Assembly: GCA_029959325.1 (NCBI GenBank)
Contig: JASCPF010000027.1
Coordinates: 1-38,329, forward strand
Reading direction: 5' to 3'
DNA length: 38,329 bases
Origin: Microbacteriaceae bacterium PS02068
Lineage (GTDB): Bacteria > Actinomycetota > Actinomycetes > Actinomycetales > Microbacteriaceae
Below, piece by piece: positions 7,731-14,769 of the stretch (position 1 is the first letter of the stretch; every line of letters begins with the position of its first letter). Position numbers and translations under genes: made by a program. The notes beneath the pieces were generated by a model, which saw only the letters and a program-made list of their open reading frames with translations, did not search any database and was not told the origin of the DNA.

Positions 7731-8681
7731 ATGACGACGACGCCCCGCTCCGGCACGCAGTACTCGATCCGCTCCGGCGCGTACGAAGCCGAGATCGCGA
7801 GCGTCGGGGCATCCCTGCGGTCATTGCGCCACGGCGGGCGAGACCTCGTCGTACCGTTCGACGCCGACGAGGTGCGCCCCGGCTATCGCGGTGCGTTGCT
7901 CGCGCCGTGGCCGAACCGGGTCGTGGATGGGCGCTACGCGTTCGGCGGCCACGAATACGAACTGGCCCTGAGTGAGCCGAAGCGCGGGCACGCCCTGCAC
8001 GGCCTCGCCGCGTGGCTCGACTTCACGGCCACCGCGCAGACCGATGACGCACTCACCCTCGAAGCGGTCATCGAACCGCAGACGAGCTACCCCTGGCGCG
8101 TGCGCCTCGAGACCACCTTCCGTCTGGGCGACGACGGACTCACGCAGACCGTGCGCGCCGTCAACGAGAGCGTGGGTGCCGCGCCGTTCGGCACCGGCCC
8201 GCACCCGTACCTCGTGGCGGGTCCCGGTCCGCTCGACTCGTGGACATTCGAGCTGCCGGCATCCGCCGTGCTCGAAGTCACGCCCGACACACTGGCGCCC
8301 ATCGCCCTGCACGACGTGGTCGAGGACGACCCCGCGCGGTTCGACTGGCGTACGCCGCACGTGCTCGGCGCGACCGAACTCGACCACGCCTACACCGATC
8401 TCGCGTTCGCCGACGATGGCCTCGCGACGGTGCGCCTGACCGATCCGTCGGGCGTCGGCGTGCAGCTCGTGTGGGATTCGACCTGCCCCTGGGTGCAGAT
8501 CCACACCGCCGATCTGCCGGGCGGTGCGGCGCAGCCGTTCCATCGGGCGGGCCTCGCGGTCGAGCCGATGACGTGCGCGCCGGATGCCTTCAACGACGCC
8601 GCCTACGACTTCGAGACCGGGCTGATCGTCCTCGAGCCGGGCGGCGCGACCGAGGCATCCTGGCGCATCGCCGCGCTCTGA
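7731..8681 (+). CDS. Aldose 1-epimerase family protein
   Basis: 316 residues of the galactose mutarotase-like fold. Signature segments are GALLAPWPNRVVDGRY, KRGHALHGL (substrate His), FGTGPHPYL (catalytic His) and, near the C-terminus, GLAVEPMTC with the catalytic Glu. It interconverts alpha and beta anomers of an aldose, or binds a related sugar. Start at the ATG 7731 (MTTTPRSG). It lies 88 bp after the dehydrogenase on the same strand, so the two may be co-transcribed. A strong hairpin terminator follows. Confidence 0.87.
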   Translation: MTTTPRSGTQYSIRSGAYEAEIASVGASLRSLRHGGRDLVVPFDADEVRPGYRGALLAPWPNRVVDGRYAFGGHEYELALSEPKRGHALHGLAAWLDFTATAQTDDALTLEAVIEPQTSYPWRVRLETTFRLGDDGLTQTVRAVNESVGAAPFGTGPHPYLVAGPGPLDSWTFELPASAVLEVTPDTLAPIALHDVVEDDPARFDWRTPHVLGATELDHAYTDLAFADDGLATVRLTDPSGVGVQLVWDSTCPWVQIHTADLPGGAAQPFHRAGLAVEPMTCAPDAFNDAAYDFETGLIVLEPGGATEASWRIAAL

Positions 8682-8737
8682 CCATCACCCTCTGAACGGC
8701 GCTCGCCGGACCGCGCTCGCCAGACCGCGGGCACGCA

Positions 8738-8768
8738 AAAGGGCCCCGGAGTACGCTCCAAGGCCCTT
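8738..8768. terminator. Bidirectional intrinsic terminator
   Basis: The arms AAAGGGCC (8738-8745) and GGCCCTT (8762-8768) flank a 16-nt loop, with an A-run on one side and a short T-pair on the other. It sits between the convergent epimerase gene and the small minus-strand gene and can serve both. Confidence 0.7.
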
Positions 8769-8821
8769 CGCGGAACGCCGACATCAGAGCCGATGTCGAC
8801 GTGGTCTGTGGGGTGCGGCGA

Positions 8822-9025
8822 TCAGTCGTTGTCTCCGCGCAGATCAGCCTTGACCTCGTTGCGCTTCTGCACCGAGTCGCGCTCGGCCTCGGCCTTCTTG
8901 ACCTCGGCGTCGGCCTTGACCTCGTCGACCTTGTCGCCGAGGCGGTCGGTGGTGTCTTCGAAGGCCTCCTTGATCTTGCGGCCAGCGGTTTCAGCGGTCT
9001 CTTTCGCGTCGTCCAGGAATCCCAT
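8822..9025 (-). CDS. Small hydrophilic, highly helical protein
   Basis: 67 residues, about half of them D, E, K or R, no Cys, and one unbroken predicted amphipathic helix or coiled coil (MGFLDDAKETAETAGRKIKE onward). A GAGAGGAG ribosome site lies 5-12 nt before the ATG at 9025. The composition is like CsbD or MT0933-type small stress proteins, which also begin MGFLD-like, but no firm family motif is seen. It is flanked by a terminator downstream and a long hairpin upstream and is probably monocistronic. Function unknown. Confidence 0.75.
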   Translation of the reverse strand: MGFLDDAKETAETAGRKIKEAFEDTTDRLGDKVDEVKADAEVKKAEAERDSVQKRNEVKADLRGDND

Positions 9026-9146
9026 GGCGCGCTCCTCTCAGGTCAGGGAAGTGGTTCGGATGCCACGCTACGGACCTGGCCCGGACTGCGGCAGGGGGTT
9101 GTCGCGCCCGCATCCTCGTGGTAATTCCCGCGACAGGGACGTCGCC

Positions 9147-9236
9147 GCGTACCGTTTGCAGGACCAATTCGCCGCCGGGGCCGCCGAAACCGAATTCACG
9201 CCCCCGCCGCGATGCTCGATCCTGCAAACGGTACGC
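9147..9236. repeat. Long inverted repeat with 17-bp perfect arms
   Basis: GCGTACCGTTTGCAGGA (9147-9163) pairs perfectly with TCCTGCAAACGGTACGC (9220-9236) across a 56-nt spacer that itself contains a weaker AATTCG/CGAATT pair. It lies between the 3' end of the carbohydrate-binding lipoprotein gene and the promoter side of the small helical gene. No T-run is present. It resembles a REP-like or mobile palindrome more than a terminator. Apart from this repeat, nothing was seen in 9026-9244. Confidence 0.75.
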
Positions 9237-9244
9237 CCCGTCGG

Positions 9245-11083
9245 TCACGGCCGCCGGTCGCCGCCCTGACCGCCGCCGCCACCGCCCATGCCGCCGCCCA
9301 TGCCGCCCATCCCTGAGGAAGTCTGCTCGCCGGCGACGCCGGTGGCGAGGCTCGTGCCGCCGGCCGATCCGCCGGTGGCGAGCCCGCCGAGCAGAGCCTC
9401 GCCCGCCGACCCGCCGCTGTTGAGGGTGTAGGTCTGGCCGTTCACGATCGAGGCTCCCGAGAACACGACGCTCTGCGTCGCCTTGCTCGTCGTGAAGGTC
9501 GCGACCACGGCGCCCGACGGGTCGACGATCGACAGCACGGTTCCGGCCGCCGCGGTGCCCGACAGGGTGAACTGGACGGATGCCTGGGCCGAGTCGGCCG
9601 TCGGCGCCATGGCCATGCCCGACGATCCCGCGGCGACGAAGGTTCCCCCCGAGATCGTCATCCCGGTGTCGACGTCGAGGGCGCCGTTCATGTTCTCCGT
9701 GGGGCCGTTCACGACGACCGTGCCACCCGACATCGTCAGCGTGCCGGCGTTGACGTCGAGGCCGTCGCCGTCGGCATCCACGAGCAGCGTGCCGCCCGAG
9801 ATCACCAGAGTCTGCGCACCGTTCCCGGCCTCGGGCTCTGACACATTCACCCCGTCGTCGCTGGTCGTCAGCGTCGTGTCGCCGCCGGCTATCGTGATCT
9901 GCCCGGCTTCGAGGCCCTCGTACGCCTGCGAGACGGTCAGCGCACCGGCCGACACCACGAGCTGCTGATCGGCGTGGATGCCATCGTCGCCCGATGCGAG
10001 CGTCACCGCCGCCCCGTTCACGTGGGTGTAGGCGTTCGTGTTGACGCTGTCGTCGGCGGCATCCACGTCGAGCGTGCCGCCCTCGAACACCGCGATCACG
10101 CCCGCCGACACGCCCTTGGCGCCGTCGTCGGGGTTGCCGCTCGCGCCGCCGCCCGCCGTGATCGATACGGTGCCGCCGGTCGTGACGACGTCGGTCGCCG
10201 CGTCGATGCCGTCGTCGCCGCTCATCACGCGGGTCGTGCCGCCCTCGATCAGGACGTAGCCGCGCTCGGCCTGTTCCGCGTTGTCGGACTTCAGCCCGTC
10301 GCCGCCCGCGTCGATCGTCAGGTCACCGCCGCGGATCACGAGGTAGTCCTTGCCGCGGATGCCATCGTCAGCGGCCGTCACCGAGATCGTGCCCGACTGG
10401 ATCACCAGCCCGTCGCCCGACGCGATGCCGTCGTTGCCGTTGCCCGTGACCTCGAGCGCGCCCGATCCCGTGATGGTGAGGTCGGCGGCGCTGTAGAGCG
10501 CCGCGTTCGCGGTGGCGTCGTCGGCGTAGGACGAGGCATCCGACAGGCTGTTCGTCGACCCGTCCGAGAGGATCACGACGGCCTCGTCGGCGGCGCGGAT
10601 GTCGATCGCCGCTCCCGCGGAGGTGTCGATGGATGCCCCGTCGAGCACGAGCCGCACCTGGCCGTCGGCGCTCGAATCCACGATCACCTGGCCCGTATAC
10701 GACCCCGAGAGCACGTAGGTGCCGGGGCTCGAGATGACCACCGTGGCGCCGTCGACCGCCGCGCCGTTGCCCGTGACCGTCGCCGATGATCCCGACAGGT
10801 CGATCGTCGTCGCGGTCGACGCATCGTAGGTCGCATCGTCGGTCTTGTCGTGCGGCTCCTGGTTCGCGGCGAGCACATCGGCGGCGGTCTGCGTCGCGTC
10901 GGTCGCGCCGGTGACGGCGCTCGTCTCGGCCGCTTCCTCGACGGCTGCGGCCGTGGTCGTGGCCGCAGGGGTGGTCGTGGCCGAGCAGCCCGCCAGCACG
11001 AGGCCGAGGGCGAGGGTCGGCGCGGCGATCAGCCAGACTCGGCGGGGCGCGCGGCGCGGGGTGTGGGGTTCTTCGGTGTTCAT
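9245..11083 (-). CDS. Cthe_2159-like carbohydrate-binding lipoprotein
   Basis: 612 residues, exported. An N-terminal signal (RRVWLIAAPTLALGLVLAGC) ends in a lipobox with Cys about residue 36. Residues 40-75 are a Thr/Ala linker. From about 90 to 520 there are repeated short strands of the type GGTLDVDAADDSVNTNA and SGDDGIHADQQLVVSAG, a parallel beta-helix pattern typical of the Cthe_2159 (PF14262) carbohydrate-binding family, which binds acidic plant polysaccharides in Clostridium. The C-terminus is Gly/Met-rich (MGGMGGGMGGGGGG). It is the last gene of a minus-strand operon after DUF4956 and a VTC-domain gene. An AAAGGA site precedes the ATG at 11083. Confidence 0.82.
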   Translation of the reverse strand: MNTEEPHTPRRAPRRVWLIAAPTLALGLVLAGCSATTTPAATTTAAAVEEAAETSAVTGATDATQTAADVLAANQEPHDKTDDATYDASTATTIDLSGSSATVTGNGAAVDGATVVISSPGTYVLSGSYTGQVIVDSSADGQVRLVLDGASIDTSAGAAIDIRAADEAVVILSDGSTNSLSDASSYADDATANAALYSAADLTITGSGALEVTGNGNDGIASGDGLVIQSGTISVTAADDGIRGKDYLVIRGGDLTIDAGGDGLKSDNAEQAERGYVLIEGGTTRVMSGDDGIDAATDVVTTGGTVSITAGGGASGNPDDGAKGVSAGVIAVFEGGTLDVDAADDSVNTNAYTHVNGAAVTLASGDDGIHADQQLVVSAGALTVSQAYEGLEAGQITIAGGDTTLTTSDDGVNVSEPEAGNGAQTLVISGGTLLVDADGDGLDVNAGTLTMSGGTVVVNGPTENMNGALDVDTGMTISGGTFVAAGSSGMAMAPTADSAQASVQFTLSGTAAAGTVLSIVDPSGAVVATFTTSKATQSVVFSGASIVNGQTYTLNSGGSAGEALLGGLATGGSAGGTSLATGVAGEQTSSGMGGMGGGMGGGGGGQGGDRRP

Positions 11084-11139
11084 GATCCGTCCTTTCAGGG
11101 GCCGGTCGATGTCGGTCGGGCTTCGTCGGTGGGGGAGGG

Positions 11140-11964
11140 TCAGGCCGCGATGGCCGGGTTGGACGCGTTCTGCGCCGGCGCGAAGTGCCGCGTCATCACG
11201 CGGCGCCATCGGTGCGCGGGCAGGCGGGGGTAGAGCGTCGCCATGCCCGTGCCGTACTTCGAGACGGTGGCGGGGCGATGGCCGCGCCGCCACAGCGCGC
11301 GATCGAGCGCTCCGGCGCGCTGGCCCGACTTGGTCTCGACGATGACCGAGCCCGGCAGCTCGAGCAGGCGACCGTCGCGGGCGATCCAGGTGAGCTCGGT
11401 GTCGATCGTGCCGCGAGAGGCCTCATCGCCGCCGCCGCTCGGCAGCAGCAGTGTCGCGCGGCGGTACCGGGTCACGAGTGTCGGCACGAGAGTGGATGCC
11501 AGGGCCGAGGCGCCGGGCACACCGGCATCCATCAGCAGGTCCGTCGCATACGCCACGGCGTCGTCGTCGAGCTCGTCGCCCCGCACCGGCACGCGGTTCT
11601 TCACGGTCGCCGAGCGGCCCCCGCGCGTCTTGACCTCGAGGAACGAGCCGCCCGAGTCGACGTAGGTGCGGGCGCGCACCTTGAAGCGGTGCCGGCGGCC
11701 GTGCGCGGCGCCGTAGTAGCTGTCGAGGTCGGGGGTGTCGAAGTACTGCGACGCGTAGCGGAGCGAGCGCTCGCCGCCGACCTCGAGCACGCGGGTCTGC
11801 GAGGGCAGGTCAGCGAGGACGGATGCCAGCGCCGCGCGCGGCACGACGTATTTGCGGTCGACGCGGGTCTGCAGTTCAGCCTGGGCGTTGAGTCCGTCGA
11901 GGTCGATGCCCGGCAGGGCGACGAGCGGCGCGAGCGCTCGCGGCGCGCGCGGCGCGGCGGTCAT
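11140..11964 (-). CDS. VTC-domain polyphosphate polymerase-like protein
   Basis: 274 residues with the triphosphate-tunnel fold of the VTC catalytic domain, which in yeast Vtc4 makes polyphosphate from ATP. Tunnel residues are visible: the TRVDRKYVVP opening, YFDTPDLDSYYGAAHGRRHRFKVRAR with basic residues, SFLEVKTRGGR...KNRV, a central RYRRA and the closing SVIVETKS. The start overlaps the DUF4956 stop by ATGA. Soluble, with no membrane helix. Bacterial VTC proteins are commonly encoded beside DUF4956 and surface carbohydrate-binding or CotH proteins; whether they make polyphosphate or modify another polymer is open. Confidence 0.85.
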   Translation of the reverse strand: MTAAPRAPRALAPLVALPGIDLDGLNAQAELQTRVDRKYVVPRAALASVLADLPSQTRVLEVGGERSLRYASQYFDTPDLDSYYGAAHGRRHRFKVRARTYVDSGGSFLEVKTRGGRSATVKNRVPVRGDELDDDAVAYATDLLMDAGVPGASALASTLVPTLVTRYRRATLLLPSGGGDEASRGTIDTELTWIARDGRLLELPGSVIVETKSGQRAGALDRALWRRGHRPATVSKYGTGMATLYPRLPAHRWRRVMTRHFAPAQNASNPAIAA

Positions 11965-12563
11965 CGGTTCGTCTCCAGGGTGGTGAGGGTCTCGCGCTGT
12001 CGCTGTGGGGCCGAACCGGGGCGGGGCGCGGAGTAGCGGATGTCGACGACAGTCGTGTCCGACACGAGGTCGACGCTGCGCACCGACAGGCGATGCACGC
12101 TCGTGCCGAGCAGCTGCTCGACGGCGGCCCGGGCGTCGTCTTCGTCGGGGTAGGCGCGGTCGAGCACGAGCTGCTGTTCGCGCGAGCGGCGCAGCAGGGC
12201 CGGGCTGTCGACGATGGCGAGAACGCCGACGACGAGGGCGATGAGCACGACGCTCAGCCACGTGATGCCGGACGAGAGGCCCGCGATGAGTCCGATCGCG
12301 AGGGATGCGAAGTAGTACGACATCTCGCTCTGTTCGATCTCGCGCGAGCGCAGGCGGATGATCGAGAGCACCCCGAACAGGCCGAGCCCGAGCCCCGCGC
12401 CGACCGTCGCGTCGGAGAGGACCATCGAGACCGCGAGCACCCCCACGTTGACCCCCACGAAGGCGACGGCGAGGTCGCGGCGGCGGTGGCGGGGGTAGTA
12501 GACCGCGAAGGCGAGCACAGCAATGGCGGCGAGGTCGAGCAGGGCGGTGGCGAGTTGGGTCAT
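11961..12563 (-). CDS. DUF4956 membrane protein
   Basis: 200 residues with four hydrophobic helices in the first 125, then a soluble domain (about 130-195). The family signature LGLGLFGVLSIIRLRSREIEQSEMSYYF is present between helices 2 and 4. Function unknown; it is the expected membrane partner of VTC-domain proteins. It starts the operon, with a CAGGAGA ribosome site before the ATG at 12563, and its stop overlaps the VTC start (ATGA). The divergent gap 12564-12715 must hold its promoter; a repeated GCTATG motif near 12609-12624 is the only feature seen there. Confidence 0.85.
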   Translation of the reverse strand: MTQLATALLDLAAIAVLAFAVYYPRHRRRDLAVAFVGVNVGVLAVSMVLSDATVGAGLGLGLFGVLSIIRLRSREIEQSEMSYYFASLAIGLIAGLSSGITWLSVVLIALVVGVLAIVDSPALLRRSREQQLVLDRAYPDEDDARAAVEQLLGTSVHRLSVRSVDLVSDTTVVDIRYSAPRPGSAPQRQRETLTTLETNR

Positions 12564-12715
12564 GGCGTCTCCTGATGGGTATCGGGAGTTCCATTGAGCG
12601 ATGGCTCGCTATGCGCTTGCTATGACGCGCGCCTGCTCGGCTTACGAACATCTCACGGCGCTCAGTCGTCCCCTCGCGGCGGTGCCGCAACCTAGGATCG
12701 ATGGGGAGGAGAGTC

Positions 12716-13375
12716 GTGGCCGAGCAGGGAAAACGCAAGCGCGTGCGCACGCGCGATGTCGTCGCCGAGGGGCTCTACATCGCCTCGGCGGCAACCCGAC
12801 TGAGCCTGAAGAACACGATTCTCGTGCACATCCTGGCCGAGGGTGAGGACTTCGACCTCGATCGGTACGTGCCCGAGGCGCGCGAAGCGCTCGAGACTCT
12901 CGCCGCTGAGGCCGAAGAGGATGCCGAGCGCACCGAACGCGAGCGCAAGCGTGCACGCACGCGGCATTCCGACTCGGATGGCACCCACGACTATCGCAGC
13001 CGCGATGTGCGAAACCTGCGTCGCCGCGCGAAGCAGTCGCTGCACGTCGCGAGCGAGCTGCGCGCCCGCGCCGAGAACGAAGACGAGCTGCGCAAGCTGA
13101 TCGAGGATGCCCGCGATGCCGCCTGGGCCGAGGTCGCCCACAACATCGACCGGACGCTGCGCATCGAGGCATCCCGCCCCGACCCCGAGCCCGACTATGA
13201 GCGCATGCGCAACGCCCGCATGCAGGCGCTGCGCCTCGTCGACCTGCCGAAGCTGCGCGCGAACCGCCGCAACGCCCAGACCCAGCAGAAGCTGCGCGAG
13301 GCGGGCGAGCTGCCCGACATCATCGACGCCGCCGACCTCACGCCCGGCGGCGTCGATCCCGGGGAGCTCGAATAG
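12716..13375 (+). CDS. Conserved charged protein of unknown function
   Basis: 219 residues, cytoplasmic, with no signal peptide or membrane segment. About 40% of residues are charged, with long helical stretches (REALETLAAEAEEDAERTER, DVRNLRRRAKQSLHVASELR) that suggest coiled coils. I do not recognise a catalytic motif. The GTG at 12716 is chosen because GGAGGAGA (12705-12712) is a near-perfect ribosome site for it; an in-frame ATG at 12701 overlaps that site. A TAGGAT -10-like box lies at 12693-12698. It ends about 70 nt before tRNA-Arg. Confidence 0.75.
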   Translation: MAEQGKRKRVRTRDVVAEGLYIASAATRLSLKNTILVHILAEGEDFDLDRYVPEAREALETLAAEAEEDAERTERERKRARTRHSDSDGTHDYRSRDVRNLRRRAKQSLHVASELRARAENEDELRKLIEDARDAAWAEVAHNIDRTLRIEASRPDPEPDYERMRNARMQALRLVDLPKLRANRRNAQTQQKLREAGELPDIIDAADLTPGGVDPGELE

Positions 13376-13446
13376 TCCGGGCTCGATTCGGTGGATGCCC
13401 GGGGCGTGCGCTAAGCTGATCCACGGCCTTGCGAGAGTGAAGCCAT

Positions 13447-13519
13447 GCGCCCGTAGCTCAATGGATAGAGCATCTGACTACGGATCAGAAGGTTGGGGGT
13501 TCGAGTCCCTTCGGGCGCA
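13447..13519 (+). tRNA. tRNA-Arg (anticodon ACG)
   Basis: A complete cloverleaf: acceptor GCGCCCG/CGGGCGC, D-arm GCTC...GAGC, anticodon stem TCTGA/TCAGA with loop CTACGGA (ACG at 13480-13482), T-loop TTCGAGT. CCA is not encoded. The part from the anticodon to the discriminator base is the phage attL core, so the 3' half is now phage-derived. The T-stem has two G-U pairs; the attR copy would have an A-U pair at 13495, which looks like the original host base. Confidence 0.96.
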
Positions 13520-13520
13520 C
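13480..13520 (+). other. attL: attL
   Basis: A 41-bp segment shared with 29361-29401, running from the first anticodon base to one base past the discriminator of tRNA-Arg. The single mismatch is G at 13495 against A at 29376. Starting exactly at the anticodon suggests crossover in the anticodon loop, the common site for tyrosine integrases. Confidence 0.92.
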
Positions 13521-13550
13521 GAGTTCGGATCGTTCGCTCAGCACGACCTG

Positions 13551-13709
13551 ATGGCCACCGAGAGCACCGGTACCGCACACGCGGGCCGGTGCTCTTGTCG
13601 TGACCGGCACGGGCGCGGAGACTGCGACCTCGGGTGCTCGTGCGGCTGGTGCGCGCCTGAGATGCACGATGCGTTCTGGAGCATCGTCGGCACTGAGGTG
13701 TTCGCATGA
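13551..13709 (+). CDS. Detached C-terminal part of the viral repressor, or a small Cys-rich protein
   Basis: An open frame of 52 residues from the ATG at 13551, Cys-rich (RCSCRDRHGRGDCDLGCSCGWC), ending VGTEVFA. Its stop overlaps the next ATG by ATGA. The same frame is open leftward through attL, and when the phage ends are joined it continues the repressor frame exactly (W at 13494-13496 in place of the TAG at 29375). I therefore read 13494-13709 as the last 71 codons of the viral repressor, left behind at attL after integration. The short hydrophobic end could act as a protease tag. In the prophage it may be untranslated. A hairpin overlaps its first codons. Confidence 0.5.
   Translation: MATESTGTAHAGRCSCRDRHGRGDCDLGCSCGWCAPEMHDAFWSIVGTEVFA
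13561..13595 (+). terminator. Hairpin just downstream of attL
   Basis: The 10-bp perfect arms AGAGCACCGG (13561-13570) and CCGGTGCTCT (13586-13595) enclose a 15-nt loop containing CGC-ACAC-GCG. The T-run is weak (CTTGTCG). In the lysogen it follows tRNA-Arg by 42 nt, where a tRNA terminator is expected because the host one was displaced to the right of attR. Confidence 0.5.
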
Positions 13710-13825
13710 TCGGCATGGCTTTCCTCGCGGCAGGCATCGCCGTGCTCGGCCTCGCCTCGGCGGCCGTCCAGATTGGCGCGACACGTCTGCGCCGCACAGG
13801 CGGACGGCGGCGGGATCGTGGCTGA
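13706..13825 (+). CDS. Small single-pass membrane protein
   Basis: 39 residues: one hydrophobic helix (MAFLAAGIAVLGLASAAVQIGA) and a strongly basic tail (RLRRTGGRRRDRG), so N-out/C-in is likely. ATGA overlap with the preceding frame, and its 3' end overlaps the methyltransferase GTG by 8 bp. No homologue recognised. It could be a membrane-acting immunity or exclusion peptide given its place in the lysogeny block, but that is a guess. Confidence 0.55.
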   Translation: MIGMAFLAAGIAVLGLASAAVQIGATRLRRTGGRRRDRG

Positions 13826-14474
13826 GCTGCGCGTGCTCAACGCCTATGCGGGTATCGGCGGGAATCGTCACCTGTGGCCCGCTGAGTGGAGCGTCACCGC
13901 TGTCGAACTAGACCCACGTGTTGCCGCCGAGTACGCCCGCCGCTACCCCCAGGATCGCGTGCTCGTGGAGGATGCGCATGAGTTCGTGATGAAGCACGCC
14001 GAGGACTACGACGCCGTATGGACGTCACCGCCGTGCCCGACTCACTCGCGGCTGGCGATCAACGTGGCGAAGCGCAAGGGCATCGAACCGGAACCCGACC
14101 CGCGTCTGTGGGTCGAAGTGGAGTACCTGCGCGAATACGGTGGCCGGTACGTGGTCGAGAACGTGCACACGTACTACACGCCCCCGGTCTTGCCTGACCT
14201 AGTGACCGAGCGCCACTACTACTGGATGAGCAATCCACCCGCGATGATCGCGCCCTTCCACAGCGCATTCCGGCTGCGCGCGTCCACCACCGCGGCCCAG
14301 TACGCGGAGGCATACGGCCTGCCCCCACTCACACCCGGATCGGTGCCCGACCAGCGCATGGCGATGCGCAACGCCGTCGTCCCGGTCGAGGGCCTACAGG
14401 TCGCGTTGGCCGCGTTCGAGCCACGTCAAGTTTCGCTTGACAGCGAACTGCCTACCCTGGCCGGGGTCGTGTGA
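13818..14474 (+). CDS. C5-cytosine DNA methyltransferase (short phage form)
   Basis: 218 residues. Motif I is LNAYAGIGGNRHLW, motif II VELDP, motif IV with the catalytic Cys SPPCPTHSR, motif VI YVVENVHTYY and a motif X-like RNAVVPVEGLQVA. It lacks most of the usual target-recognition domain, so its specificity is not predictable. The GTG at 13818 places motif I six residues from the start, normal for the family. No restriction enzyme is nearby, which suggests an orphan enzyme that protects phage DNA from host restriction or marks its own genome (inference). Coupled by TGATG to the next gene. Confidence 0.82.
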   Translation: MAELRVLNAYAGIGGNRHLWPAEWSVTAVELDPRVAAEYARRYPQDRVLVEDAHEFVMKHAEDYDAVWTSPPCPTHSRLAINVAKRKGIEPEPDPRLWVEVEYLREYGGRYVVENVHTYYTPPVLPDLVTERHYYWMSNPPAMIAPFHSAFRLRASTTAAQYAEAYGLPPLTPGSVPDQRMAMRNAVVPVEGLQVALAAFEPRQVSLDSELPTLAGVV

Positions 14475-14734
14475 TGGCCCGTCACGAGGTGGAAACGGCC
14501 CGCTGGCTCGGTTTCGCACGTCGGATCATCCGCCGCGCTGGAGAGCGTGTTGCAGATAGCGATGAGTTCGAGTTGGCCGAGTTGGTGTCTCTCAGGGATG
14601 ACCTGGAGGCCGCTATCCGCGTGGCCGTCGAGGGTCAGCGCTCGGTGGGCCGCTCGTGGGCGTACATCGGGGATGCCCTGGGTACTACCAGACAGGCCGC
14701 ACAGGCGCGTTACGCCACGCACAAGACCCGCTGA
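14474..14734 (+). CDS. Small helix-turn-helix protein
   Basis: 86 residues. The C-terminal SWAYIGDALGTTRQAAQARYATHK is an HTH pattern found in many small actinophage proteins; the N-terminal half is helical and charged. It starts by TGATG overlap with the methyltransferase stop and lies 35 bp before integrase. Position next to int makes a recombination directionality factor or a regulator of int possible, but no diagnostic motif separates these. An in-frame GTG one codon earlier is an alternative start. Confidence 0.72.
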   Translation: MARHEVETARWLGFARRIIRRAGERVADSDEFELAELVSLRDDLEAAIRVAVEGQRSVGRSWAYIGDALGTTRQAAQARYATHKTR

Positions 14735-14769
14735 ATCTTTCCTTATGATTATTTGGTGAGAGCGTTCTA

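Noticed and set aside
9974..10789. 271-residue plus-strand open frame
   Set aside because: Lies opposite the beta-helix lipoprotein and mirrors its periodic repeats; no independent start signal.
11965..12750. Long upstream extension of the VTC-domain frame
   Set aside because: It overlaps DUF4956 out of frame and is Arg/Pro-rich; the ATGA junction at 11961-11964 fixes the real start.
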